Source: a virus. From it: a stretch of DNA of 40,657 bases. Below, piece after piece: positions 22,605-28,396 of the stretch (within the stretch, counting starts at the first letter, position 1; each line of letters opens with the position of its first letter). The stretch is taken from IMG/VR virus record IMGVR_UViG_3300046787_000188, positions 1 through 40,657 of that record, one strand, 5' to 3'. The notes beneath the pieces are model-generated. The model made no database searches. It was not told the DNA's origin and worked only from the letters and a program-made list of their open reading frames with translations. Both the position numbers and the translations under genes were made by a program.

Positions 22605-22820
22605 ATGAATAGAGAAGAGATTATCCGTATGGCCCAATACTGCTGGCCAAGTGATAGACGGATGTGGTCAATTGACGCAGACTTGCCACGCCTTGGACGC
22701 TTTGCCGAGCTTGTCATTGAAGCAGAACGCAAGCGATTAGCCACTGAATGTGCAATGTTGCCTTTTGGAGACACTGCTGCAAGCTTTGCGGTATGGATTA
22801 AGAACGGTGGAAAGGCATAA
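22605..22820 (+). CDS. Small paralogous early protein C (IRARGQA-like family)
   Basis: A 71-residue protein starting MNREEIIRMAQYCWPSDRRM, containing LGRFAELVIEAERKRLATEC and ending VWIKNGGKA. It matches proteins A and B at the start (E-I-I-x-MA), shares the F-A-x-L-V-x-x-A-E-R block with A, and has a weaker end. It is preceded by GAAAAGCA. A third, more diverged member of the family. Confidence 0.68.
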   Translation: MNREEIIRMAQYCWPSDRRMWSIDADLPRLGRFAELVIEAERKRLATECAMLPFGDTAASFAVWIKNGGKA

Positions 22821-22864
22821 AAATGCGTGTCTACATGCAATTTAAAAGTAATTAAGGAAAAGCA

Positions 22865-23065
22865 ATGAAGTGGAAAGAAAAATTAGAAACGCCATTTGAC
22901 GGTCAAGTAAGACACCGCAAAGTGTTTGCTTGGAAAAAAACAAAGGTTGGCGAATACATCGTTTGGCTTGAGTTTTATGGAGTAGAAGAAAGATATTTCT
23001 TGGCTGCAAATGGAACTGGATGGTGGACTCGATCAAAAAAGTACACCCTTGAATATATGTATTGA
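22865..23065 (+). CDS. Small aromatic early protein, 66 aa
   Basis: Starts MKWKEKLETPFDGQVRHRKV, preceded by TTAAGGAAAAGCA. It is beta-rich and aromatic: FAWKKTKVGEYIVWLEFYGV, EERYFLAANGTGWWTR. A compact small beta protein. No family recognised. Confidence 0.62.
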   Translation: MKWKEKLETPFDGQVRHRKVFAWKKTKVGEYIVWLEFYGVEERYFLAANGTGWWTRSKKYTLEYMY

Positions 23066-23074
23066 AAGAAAAAA

Positions 23075-23401
23075 ATGGAAATCAACCCAGAAAAAGCTAT
23101 TCGTTACATCCAAGAGCATGCAGAACAGTATGCCAAAGCAAAAGGAGATGTAGCTTATACAGAGAACTACCTGAAGGTGGTCAAGTCCCAACAGATGAAC
23201 AAGAGCGAATCAAGCTCTCTTGGTCAACGAGAAGCAGATGCATATGCCACTGGTGACTATGTGCAAGCCATCTTGGCCCACAAGCAAGCGGTAGAAGAAG
23301 AAGCCCACCTAAAGTGGATGCTGACTGCTGCTCAAGCAAGGATTGAGGTCTGGAAAACACAGGAATACTCCAAGCGATCAGAAATGAGAAACTTAGGATG
23401 A
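23075..23401 (+). CDS. Helical early protein, 108 aa
   Basis: Starts MEINPEKAIRYIQEHAEQYA. It is nearly all helix, with KAKGDVAYTENYLKVVKSQQ, then QREADAYATGDYVQAILAHK and HLKWMLTAAQARIEVWKTQE. It looks like the unnamed phage helical proteins found next to nuclease genes in lambdoid and other phages. ATGA overlap with the Ref-like gene suggests they act together. Confidence 0.65.
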   Translation: MEINPEKAIRYIQEHAEQYAKAKGDVAYTENYLKVVKSQQMNKSESSSLGQREADAYATGDYVQAILAHKQAVEEEAHLKWMLTAAQARIEVWKTQEYSKRSEMRNLG

Positions 23402-23661
23402 ATAACAAACTGACAGCAAAGGAGCGGTATCACTTGGCAAATGTCAAGGAGCTACCCTGTTCCGTTTGTGATGAACCCGGACCCAGTGATGCCCACCATG
23501 TTGTTCAGGGCCTTCAATACACTTGTATAGCCTTGTGTAAGAGTTGCCACCAAGGTCCAATCCTTGGATGGCATGGACAAAAGAGAGCATGGGCTATCCG
23601 CAAGATGGACGAGATGGATGCTTTAAACATCACCATTCAAAGACTGCTTGAATTAAAATAA
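23398..23661 (+). CDS. Small HNH-type nuclease (Ref-like)
   Basis: An 87-residue protein starting MNNKLTAKERYHLANVKELP. The motif CSVCDEPGPSDAHHVVQGLQ, then CKSCHQGPILGWHG, gives two Cys pairs and the HH pair of a zinc-stabilised HNH fold. It resembles the C-terminal nuclease of phage P1 Ref and related short phage proteins. Ref is a RecA-dependent single-strand nuclease; whether this short form has that activity is unknown. Coupled by ATGA to the helical gene upstream. Confidence 0.72.
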   Translation: MNNKLTAKERYHLANVKELPCSVCDEPGPSDAHHVVQGLQYTCIALCKSCHQGPILGWHGQKRAWAIRKMDEMDALNITIQRLLELK

Positions 23662-23682
23662 CCCATCCTTGAAAGGTTTCAT

Positions 23683-24039
23683 ATGAACTACGGTGAATTT
23701 TTGTTAAGTTTGATGCACTCGTCAACAAACACACAGATCCTGCACAGACAGACAAAGAGCTTTGCAGAGCATATGGCTTTGGGTGAGTTCTATGAAGCCA
23801 TCATCCCATTGGTAGACTCTCTTACAGAGGCTATTCAGGGCTTGGAGGGTGAGATCATTGACTACCCTGTGGACTACTATGGCCCAGCATCTAGTGGCTT
23901 AGAGGAACTGTCTTCCCTCAAAGAGTATGTTTCTGAAGAACGCAAGGGTTTGCCACAGAACAGTGAAATCCAAAACGTGGTTGACGAGATTGCCGCTTTG
24001 ATTGACAGTACTTTGTACAAATTGCGTTTTCTGAAGTAA
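23683..24039 (+). CDS. Four-helix ferritin-like small protein (DUF5856-like)
   Basis: A 118-residue protein starting MNYGEFLLSLMHSSTNTQIL. The pattern HSSTNTQILHRQTKSFAEHM, LGEFYEAIIPLVDSL, and a last helix (VVDEIAALIDSTLYKLRFL) is the Dps/ferritin-like DUF5856 type known from phages. Such proteins may store metals or coat DNA. It is the last gene of the plus early block, with GAAAGGTTTCAT before the ATG and a strong terminator 18 bases after the stop. Confidence 0.72.
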   Translation: MNYGEFLLSLMHSSTNTQILHRQTKSFAEHMALGEFYEAIIPLVDSLTEAIQGLEGEIIDYPVDYYGPASSGLEELSSLKEYVSEERKGLPQNSEIQNVVDEIAALIDSTLYKLRFLK

Positions 24040-24056
24040 TCCTTGTGTTGGGACTT

Positions 24057-24087
24057 AGGGTGTGGTCAACAGCTACACCCTTTTTTT
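24057..24087 (+). terminator. Rho-independent terminator of the plus early block
   Basis: Stem AGGGTGT (24057-24063) and ACACCCT (24075-24081) with an 11-base loop, followed by a run of seven T. It stands 18 bases after the stop of the ferritin-like gene, with no gene beyond on this strand until the late region. Confidence 0.88.
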
Positions 24088-24611
24088 CGCCTAACCAAAA
24101 ACATCAAATTTTTAAAATCTCTGGCAAAAATAATTGATGGCAACCGTGTTTTTTAAGGTGGTCAAAAAAAATTGGGGAGGGGGGTCTTTTCTCCAGAAAA
24201 TCACTGCTTAAAAATTAGGCATAATCGGAGATAATACCCCTTTCGGGATTATCTACCCCATTCACAGATTATCTCGGGCATAATCCGGCGATTATCTCAG
24301 CGATTATCTGACATAATCAAGCGAATCCTCATGCATGCATCGATGCACCCAGCAAGCCCCAGCAAGGCATGAAATCAGCCGCTTAAGCCACTTTTGAGCA
24401 AAGCATAGGCAAGCATACCCAGAAGCACTTAAGCCCCTCAAAACCCCCATTTTTTAACCCTCAAAAACACCCGTTCACGCTACCGCTTGCCTTGATCAAG
24501 CAAAGCAAGCAAACCCAGCAAGCCAAAAGGCAAGCAAACTATCAGCAAGCCTTGCCCCTAGCGTCAGACACTAAAAAAAGCAAAGCAAACCCAGCAAGGC
24601 AAAGCCCAGCA
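24088..24611. other. Non-coding region between converging terminators
   Basis: No believable gene on either strand. It contains the GATTATCT/ATAATC array, a perfect 12-base palindrome TGCATCGATGCA (24336-24347), and a C/A-rich plus strand full of AGCAAG elements. The position between two terminators facing each other keeps it free of transcription, as expected for an origin or a packaging site. Confidence 0.6.
24221..24318. repeat. Iteron-like array of GATTATCT and ATAATC
   Basis: GATTATCT occurs at 24247, 24267, 24290 and 24302, and its inverse AGATAAT at 24229. ATAATC occurs at 24221, 24280 and 24313. Adjacent units pair as dyads, for example ATAATC-CGGC-GATTATCT. The first inverted pair (24229-24254) can also fold as AGATAAT-A-CCC...GGG-ATTATCT. 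Repeats of one core in both directions suggest multiple binding sites for a phage initiator or regulator. Spacing is 20, 23 and 12 bases, not strictly regular. Confidence 0.7.
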
Positions 24612-24613
24612 AG
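24348..24613. repeat. CCCAGCAAG direct repeats in an AGCAAG-rich stretch
   Basis: CCCAGCAAG occurs at 24348, 24357, 24514, 24590 and 24605, with many partial copies (AAGCAAAGCAAGC, GGCAAGC) between. The same words reappear near 25708-25745 and 26230-26310. The strand bias is strong (A and C on the plus strand). It could be primase or helicase assembly sites, a packaging signal, or a Chi-like word. Confidence 0.6.
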
Positions 24614-24640
24614 GAAAAACAAAAAAGCCCCTAAGGGCTT
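24612..24640 (-). terminator. Rho-independent terminator of the GP88 block
   Basis: On the minus strand AAGCCC-TTAG-GGGCTT is followed by TTTTGTTTTT. The stem begins exactly at the stop codon of the 26-residue ORF. It faces the terminator at 24057 across the repeat region. Confidence 0.82.
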
Positions 24641-24719
24641 AGTGTTTGAGTTTTTGTCTCATTTCTTCAGCGATCAGCAAAAGCTTTGCACGTTCAATAA
24701 GGGCTAAGAGCTTATTCAT
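24639..24719 (-). CDS. Tiny coupled peptide, 26 aa
   Basis: Reads MNKLLALIERAKLLLIAEEM followed by six residues, one amphipathic helix. The ATG overlaps the GP88 stop (ATGA), and the TAA sits on the first base of the terminator stem. The coupling and exact fit before the terminator support it as a real gene. Function unknown. Confidence 0.5.
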   Translation of the reverse strand: MNKLLALIERAKLLLIAEEMRQKLKH

Positions 24720-25363
24720 GCTGCCACCAATCGGATAACTTTGCCCATTTTCTTGCCGTGCGCTGGGTAAGCAATTAGAGGGATTGACTTATCCCAGCAA
24801 GCCCTACACCCGGAACAATTGCCACCGTTGGCATAAGCTTCGCAAAGCTTGACACCCTCTGAAGCTTGAAAGCTTTCAGGATCAGGCCCAATGACGGAAC
24901 CGTGCAAACCGGGAATATATTCACCGATAACGCTATCAGAGGAAAAGCGAACCATTACATTGGGCAAGCTTTGCATTTCACGCAAGACAAGGGCAAATTT
25001 TGGGAATTTATGCATGCGAGTTGGCAACCAATGATTGCACCACGGTGTTCGGCGCATGACCTCTAACATTTTTTCAGCAAGACCCAATGAATACATATCG
25101 CCGGAATCAAACCAACGGAAATATCGGTCTTGATCCAACTCATTAACCATATCGTCAACCCATTCCATGCGCTGCCAATCTTCCCTATTTGACAATCTAG
25201 GGGCTTTCACGTTCGGATAGTTATAGTTACCCGTGGTTGCATAGCATCCCTTGCATGCGTCAACCAATACACCGGGAGAAGATAAAGAACCGGGACAAGT
25301 ATCTAGGGCCTGAAGAGACCATGAACGTGCATTTAATTTTGAGGTGTTAGATATTTTGATCAT
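24716..25363 (-). CDS. GP88-family protein (mycobacteriophage L5 gp88-like)
   Basis: A 215-residue protein. The family start is clear: residues 22-45 carry TCPGSLSSPGVLVDACKGCY with Cys23, Cys37 and Cys40. RWFDSGDMYSLGLAEKMLEV, PWCNHWLPTRMHKFPKFALV and NVMVRFSSDSVIGEY follow in the order of a TIM-barrel-like core. The end adds a second Cys cluster (CEAYANGGNCSGCRACWD). The GP88 family is common in phages but has no known activity. Its layout recalls radical-SAM-like phage proteins such as the Gp37/Gp68 type, though the Cys spacing (12 then 2) differs from the classic 3 and 2. A metal- or iron-sulfur-binding enzyme is a fair guess. Confidence 0.8.
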   Translation of the reverse strand: MIKISNTSKLNARSWSLQALDTCPGSLSSPGVLVDACKGCYATTGNYNYPNVKAPRLSNREDWQRMEWVDDMVNELDQDRYFRWFDSGDMYSLGLAEKMLEVMRRTPWCNHWLPTRMHKFPKFALVLREMQSLPNVMVRFSSDSVIGEYIPGLHGSVIGPDPESFQASEGVKLCEAYANGGNCSGCRACWDKSIPLIAYPAHGKKMGKVIRLVAA

Positions 25364-25385
25364 TACATTACCAATGGTTAAGTGT

Positions 25386-25673
25386 TTATTTAATGTGGAT
25401 AACCTGAAAATGGTTTTTCAAGAAATCAATTGGGTTATCAAAAAGGGGATCAAGTAAGCTTTTTGGCTTTGGTTGATCAACCCAGCGAATAGAATAAATG
25501 CGAGATTTTTCCCCGGTCAATTGGGCTTTTTCGTGGAAACGATCCCACAAAAGGGCCATTGTTTTCGTGGGCTTGCTTTTATCAAGGTTGCACTGGGTTT
25601 GCGCCCCTTTATGGGTTTTGTATCCCTTAGGATTGCCAACAATATTGTTGTTGCAGTCAAATATAAAAAACAT
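25386..25673 (-). CDS. Small protein, 95 aa, GP88 block
   Basis: Starts MFFIFDCNNNIVGNPKGYKT. The front looks like a short beta-strand unit (FFIFDCNNNIVGNPKGYKTH) followed by GAQTQCNLDKSKPTKTMALL, a pattern seen in small phage proteins that modify or sense host factors, but none was named. The ribosome site TGAGGGG lies five bases before the ATG and inside the stop of the 32-residue gene upstream. A DnaA-box 9-mer lies within its last codons. Confidence 0.65.
   Translation of the reverse strand: MFFIFDCNNNIVGNPKGYKTHKGAQTQCNLDKSKPTKTMALLWDRFHEKAQLTGEKSRIYSIRWVDQPKPKSLLDPLFDNPIDFLKNHFQVIHIK
25394..25402 (+). promoter_or_regulatory. DnaA-box 9-mer (TGTGGATAA)
   Basis: Perfect inverse of TTATCCACA. 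It is inside the 3' end of a minus-strand gene and so may be fortuitous, but three more lie at 26184-26755. Confidence 0.4.
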
Positions 25674-25682
25674 AAAAACCCC

Positions 25683-25781
25683 TCATTTTGTGAAAATGTC
25701 AAAGTAAGCAAGAGCAAGGCAAAGCAAGCAAAAGGCTAAACCCAGCGCTGTCAAAATGTCCAATAGTTTTTCGTTTTTCAT
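25683..25781 (-). CDS. Tiny membrane protein, 32 aa
   Basis: Reads MKNEKLLDILTALGLAFCLL, then CLALAYFDIFTK, a single hydrophobic helix with two Cys. GGGAG seven bases before the ATG lies inside the end of the upstream gene, and its stop forms part of the ribosome site of the next. Tight packing supports translation. A membrane partner for the block is possible. Confidence 0.55.
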   Translation of the reverse strand: MKNEKLLDILTALGLAFCLLCLALAYFDIFTK

Positions 25782-25784
25782 GGT

Positions 25785-26057
25785 TTAGTCTCCCAAGCGG
25801 TGAGCGTCACGCTCTGGATTGAAATCAGAGAGTGATTCTTCTAATTCATTTCTAAGCATTTCGGGGATCATCGCGTCCAATTGATCGATGTATTCCGGGT
25901 TAATGATTCGAATCACGTCGACGCCGTCAACGTAAATCCCGGTTATTTCTTGCTTATAAATTCCCTCATGATCAGCCCATATATCAGCCGTCACATAGAC
26001 AATTTCACCGTTAACAATGTGTTCGAATTCCACTTTATGATCCGCTTTGCTTTGCAT
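25785..26057 (-). CDS. First gene of the GP88 block, 90 aa
   Basis: Starts MQSKADHKVEFEHIVNGEIV, preceded by AAAGAGGTTAAAC. The first half is beta-rich (EIVYVTADIWADHEGIYKQE) with an acidic loop. The second is a helix (EYIDQLDAMIPEMLRNELEE) and an acidic tail. The protein is very acidic overall. Small acidic phage proteins of this kind often mimic nucleic acid or inhibit host factors, but this is only suggestive. No family recognised. Confidence 0.65.
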   Translation of the reverse strand: MQSKADHKVEFEHIVNGEIVYVTADIWADHEGIYKQEITGIYVDGVDVIRIINPEYIDQLDAMIPEMLRNELEESLSDFNPERDAHRLGD

Positions 26058-26126
26058 GTTTAACCTCTTTAGGTTGTTGTTGGTGTATGTTATTTTATGC
26101 GATTGTATAGGCTTTTCTATAGGTGT

Positions 26127-26140
26127 TTACCCTAGGTTAA
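26127..26140. promoter_or_regulatory. Operator-like dyad upstream of the GP88 block
   Basis: TTACCCTAGGTTAA is a 14-base dyad around CCTAGG with one mismatch pair. It lies 70-83 bases upstream of the first ATG of the minus-strand block, a normal place for an operator. No regulator is known. Confidence 0.35.
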
Positions 26141-26183
26141 GCATCTTTTTTTGCGATCAAGTGAAATCAAGTGCAATACACAT

Positions 26184-26192
26184 TGTGGATAA
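26184..26192 (+). promoter_or_regulatory. DnaA-box 9-mer (TGTGGATAA)
   Basis: Perfect match in the divergent non-coding region, just before the possible ORF at 26194. It has the same orientation as the pair at 26725 and 26747. Confidence 0.55.
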
Positions 26193-26193
26193 C

Positions 26194-26502
26194 ATGGGGA
26201 TAAGTAAGAGGGTTTCGATCCGGTGCAAAACAGGTCAAAAGCAAGGCAAAAAAGAAAAAGAAAAGAAAACCCCGATTCGTTCTCTTCCGCTCTACATAAG
26301 GGATAGAGCAAAGCAAAGACTAGCGTCAGGGTTTCCAGCGAATGACCTGATCAGGCATTACCAATCACTACAAAAACCAAAAGAGAGCGGGGCCTTGCCC
26401 GTATCCTTTTGCATAGCCTCTACAGAGGGAGAACATCATTCAGGCTACCCTACTAGCCACCCCCTGAGATACCCCCCTAGAATCGCGTTTAAATCGATTT
26501 AG
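26194..26502 (+). CDS. Possible small basic protein (weak call)
   Basis: A 102-codon frame starting MGISKRVSIRCKTGQKQGKK. The central part (PLYIRDRAKQRLASGFPAND followed by LIRHYQSLQKP) reads like a real helical protein. The end is unconvincing, and no ribosome site precedes the ATG. It may be a gene expressed from the control region, a decayed gene, or chance. Confidence 0.3.
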   Translation: MGISKRVSIRCKTGQKQGKKEKEKKTPIRSLPLYIRDRAKQRLASGFPANDLIRHYQSLQKPKESGALPVSFCIASTEGEHHSGYPTSHPLRYPPRIAFKSI

Positions 26503-26523
26503 CCCCCATAGATGTGGAGGGGG
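26490..26523. promoter_or_regulatory. Palindrome and GC hairpin in the control region
   Basis: TAAATCGATTTA (26490-26501) is a perfect palindrome. Directly after it, CCCCC (26503-26507) and GGGGG (26519-26523) can form a stem with an 11-base loop. The ATCGAT core is shared with the palindrome at 24336 in the other non-coding region. Confidence 0.45.
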
Positions 26524-26724
26524 TAGGACTGGATCTGGAGGGAAAAGGGAGGGCCCACTCACCCATTCCCAAATTTTCTACAAAAACTTTTCCCCCCTCT
26601 GTCTCACTATGGAAACGCAAGCTAAACTGTAGTATTACTTCTATGGAAGAAAATCCCTTGAAACAGGGAAAAGTGCCAGTTTTCTCGGGTTTATACAAAG
26701 AATTGGCAAATCCAAATGTAGTAC

Positions 26725-26755
26725 TGTGGATAAGTTGCTTTGTGCATGTGGATAA
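26725..26755 (+). promoter_or_regulatory. Pair of DnaA-box 9-mers
   Basis: TGTGGATAA at 26725-26733 and 26747-26755, same direction, 22 bases apart (about two helical turns). An AT-rich stretch follows (TATAAAATTTTTT, 26774-26786), which could be a melting region. Confidence 0.65.
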
Positions 26756-26784
26756 GTTATTAGGTGATCCCTGTATAAAATTTT

Positions 26785-26813
26785 TTGCTCAAAACTTTTT
26801 GGGTTGATAGAAT
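26785..26813 (+). promoter_or_regulatory. Candidate sigma70-type late promoter
   Basis: TTGCTC (26785-26790), a 17-base spacer, and TAGAAT (26808-26813). The -10 matches five of six consensus bases and the -35 three of six. It lies 27 bases before the first gene of the late block, with no other gene between. Confidence 0.5.
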
Positions 26814-26839
26814 GAAGGCATCGTATTGAAAGGCAATGT

Positions 26840-27382
26840 ATGGATCACGAATGGACGCTTGCACATCCGTTGCATGATGTTGATGACATAGTTGATTTGG
26901 CTGACAATGTATTTGGTCAAGAAGCTGACGGCATGTTGGTTCGGGACAGGGCTGTGTTCCGCAAGAATGTGACATTGACTGCTACGCATCAATTGTTTGA
27001 CAAGGGCCGGGAGTTCTTGGCTGTTTGCCGTGGTGAGAGGTTTGTCAGTACCATGATGGGTGACAGTGCTGTTGACGCTTTATTGGGTTACTGCTGGTTT
27101 GACCGTGGTGGGTATACTACTTACTCAAACCAAGAGATCAGTAATGCAAAGTTTCACCATGTTGATTTAACTCTTCCTGTCCGCTACAGGGTTAAGTTAA
27201 TTAATGAGATGATTGATCAGCATATATTGTGGGCACATAGCTGGGGTATTCCGGTTATCTGTTCTACCAGTGTTCGTGCTGACCATACTGCTTTTATGAA
27301 GATTCATAAGAAGCGTGGATTTACTGTCAATGGTTCATATGCTTGGATTAAGACAGAAGACGGTATAAAGGGTTTGAAATGA
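26840..27382 (+). CDS. GNAT-like acyltransferase-fold protein
   Basis: A 180-residue protein starting MDHEWTLAHPLHDVDDIVDL. The end has the acetyltransferase pattern HSWGIPVICSTSVRADHTAF then KIHKKRGFTVNGSYAWIK, where the R-G-F turn and final strand are typical of GNAT proteins. A strand VDLTLPVRYRVKLINEMID precedes it. The P-loop-like acetyl-CoA motif (R/Q-x-x-G-x-G/A) is not clear, so substrate and activity are uncertain. Such genes often come first in the packaging block of podophages. AAAGGCAATGT precedes the start. Confidence 0.6.
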   Translation: MDHEWTLAHPLHDVDDIVDLADNVFGQEADGMLVRDRAVFRKNVTLTATHQLFDKGREFLAVCRGERFVSTMMGDSAVDALLGYCWFDRGGYTTYSNQEISNAKFHHVDLTLPVRYRVKLINEMIDQHILWAHSWGIPVICSTSVRADHTAFMKIHKKRGFTVNGSYAWIKTEDGIKGLK

Positions 27383-27867
27383 AAAAGCCTAAAGACGCTG
27401 ATATTCTTTTTGGTGAAATCCGGCCTGAGGGTTCTTTGGTGACTTCTCCTGAAGAGTTGGAGAGGAAGAAGCGATTCATGAAAATGAAGAGAGCCGAGAA
27501 GAAAGCTATGGCTTTGGCTACTGGAGAGCAGTTCCCCAAAGAGGAAAAGCCCAAACCTACTGGTCGGCAAAAGTCTATTGTTAACCGCGTTACGGAATAT
27601 GGCGCTTTGTTCAACAAGCTGAATGAAGAGCGGTTGGCAAAAGGTCTTCCTCCACTGAAGACTGCTATGGAAGTTCTGATTGATGCCATGCAGTCCGAGG
27701 AAATTGACATTAAGGACAAGGCTAGGATTGCTGATAAGCTGGCTCCCTTTGAATCCTCAAGAGCGCCTATTATCTCCATTGAGCATGTCAATAATGTTCA
27801 GAAAGAAGAAGAGGTGTCGGCTGACGATGCTTTGGATGATTTCTTGACGGCTTTGCGTAAAGTGTGA
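27379..27867 (+). CDS. Putative terminase small subunit
   Basis: A 162-residue protein starting MKKPKDADILFGEIRPEGSL. A basic helical N-terminal half with RKKRFMKMKRAEKKAMALAT is followed by a middle helix (ALFNKLNEERLAKGLPPLKT) and the block DIKDKARIADKLAPFESSRA, which resembles the conserved core of small terminase-like proteins (DIKDKARIADKLAPF). It has an acidic tail. Position before the large subunit and length fit a DNA-recognition subunit of the packaging motor. The call depends on these features and is not certain. Confidence 0.65.
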   Translation: MKKPKDADILFGEIRPEGSLVTSPEELERKKRFMKMKRAEKKAMALATGEQFPKEEKPKPTGRQKSIVNRVTEYGALFNKLNEERLAKGLPPLKTAMEVLIDAMQSEEIDIKDKARIADKLAPFESSRAPIISIEHVNNVQKEEEVSADDALDDFLTALRKV

Positions 27868-27896
27868 TAATCCGAATACTTTCATGAAAGGTTAGT

Positions 27897-28148
27897 ATGT
27901 CTACAAACTTCCTGTACGCCCAATCGCCTAACCGCACGGGCAATGTGTCCAAGCACACTCCCGGCTCTGGTGGTGTTACTGCTGTTACTGCCGCCAAGCA
28001 TGGCACAGCAACTCCTAAGGGTAGCCAAGGTGCTCCTAAAGCCAACGGTAATGTTTTCCCTGTTGGCAACAAAGTGTCTGTGTCTTACCCCAAAGAATCT
28101 TGTGGCTGCAACACTGGCTACATGAAAAACTCTTCTTACACCAAGTGA
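27897..28148 (+). CDS. Small Gly/Thr-rich protein, 83 aa
   Basis: Starts MSTNFLYAQSPNRTGNVSKH, preceded by GAAAGGTTAGT. It is rich in Gly, Thr, Lys and Pro (HTPGSGGVTAVTAAKHGTAT) and has CGC near the end. Probably disordered. It lies between the terminase subunits; function unknown. Confidence 0.6.
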   Translation: MSTNFLYAQSPNRTGNVSKHTPGSGGVTAVTAAKHGTATPKGSQGAPKANGNVFPVGNKVSVSYPKESCGCNTGYMKNSSYTK

Positions 28149-28155
28149 GGCAAAC

Positions 28156-28386
28156 ATGTCCTACGGCAAAGTAATCTCTGGTGGCAAGGCCATGACCAAT
28201 GGTCTGACCAAAGGCATCAACAACAAACTCAAAGGCTTTGAAGACGGTCACAAGCGAGGTCAAACCTTGGCTACTGCTGTTGGCAAAGCTTTTAACCAGA
28301 ACCCTCTTTCTGGCCCACATTTGAATGACATCAATGTGGCGGCAGCTAAGAAGTTCACTGTTCCGAAGCTTCCCAAAAACGTTTGA
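28156..28386 (+). CDS. Small basic protein, 76 aa
   Basis: Starts MSYGKVISGGKAMTNGLTKG and has short basic helices (INNKLKGFEDGHKRGQTLAT). It is preceded by GAGGCAAAC. A small basic virion or packaging accessory is possible. Unknown family. Confidence 0.6.
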   Translation: MSYGKVISGGKAMTNGLTKGINNKLKGFEDGHKRGQTLATAVGKAFNQNPLSGPHLNDINVAAAKKFTVPKLPKNV

Positions 28387-28396
28387 AAGGTAATGT

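Larger units (their letters stand above)
26058..26839. other. Divergent control region with DnaA boxes and palindromes
   Basis: Nearly 800 bases between the GP88 block and the late block with only weak ORFs. It contains an inverted repeat TATAG-6-CTATA (26106-26121), a dyad near 26127, DnaA-box words at 26184, 26725 and 26747, a 12-base palindrome and GC hairpin at 26490-26523, and a promoter candidate at 26785. It is a strong candidate for origin and switch between gene sets. Confidence 0.6.

Noticed and set aside
24492-24707. Plus-strand frame of about 70 codons in the repeat region
   Set aside because: It is composed of AAG/CAA/GCA repeat words, ends beyond the minus-strand terminator, and has no start signal.
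26200-26240. GTTTCGATCC, looking like a tRNA T-arm
   Set aside because: The flanks do not pair and no acceptor or anticodon arms are found.
26643-26807. Plus-strand frame beginning MEENPLKQGKVPVFSG, running through the DnaA boxes and promoter candidate
   Set aside because: No ribosome site; its last part encodes the control elements, and the protein text there is poor.
26514-26807. Longer version of the same frame starting at 26514
   Set aside because: It begins in the GC hairpin and has no ribosome site or recognisable protein features.
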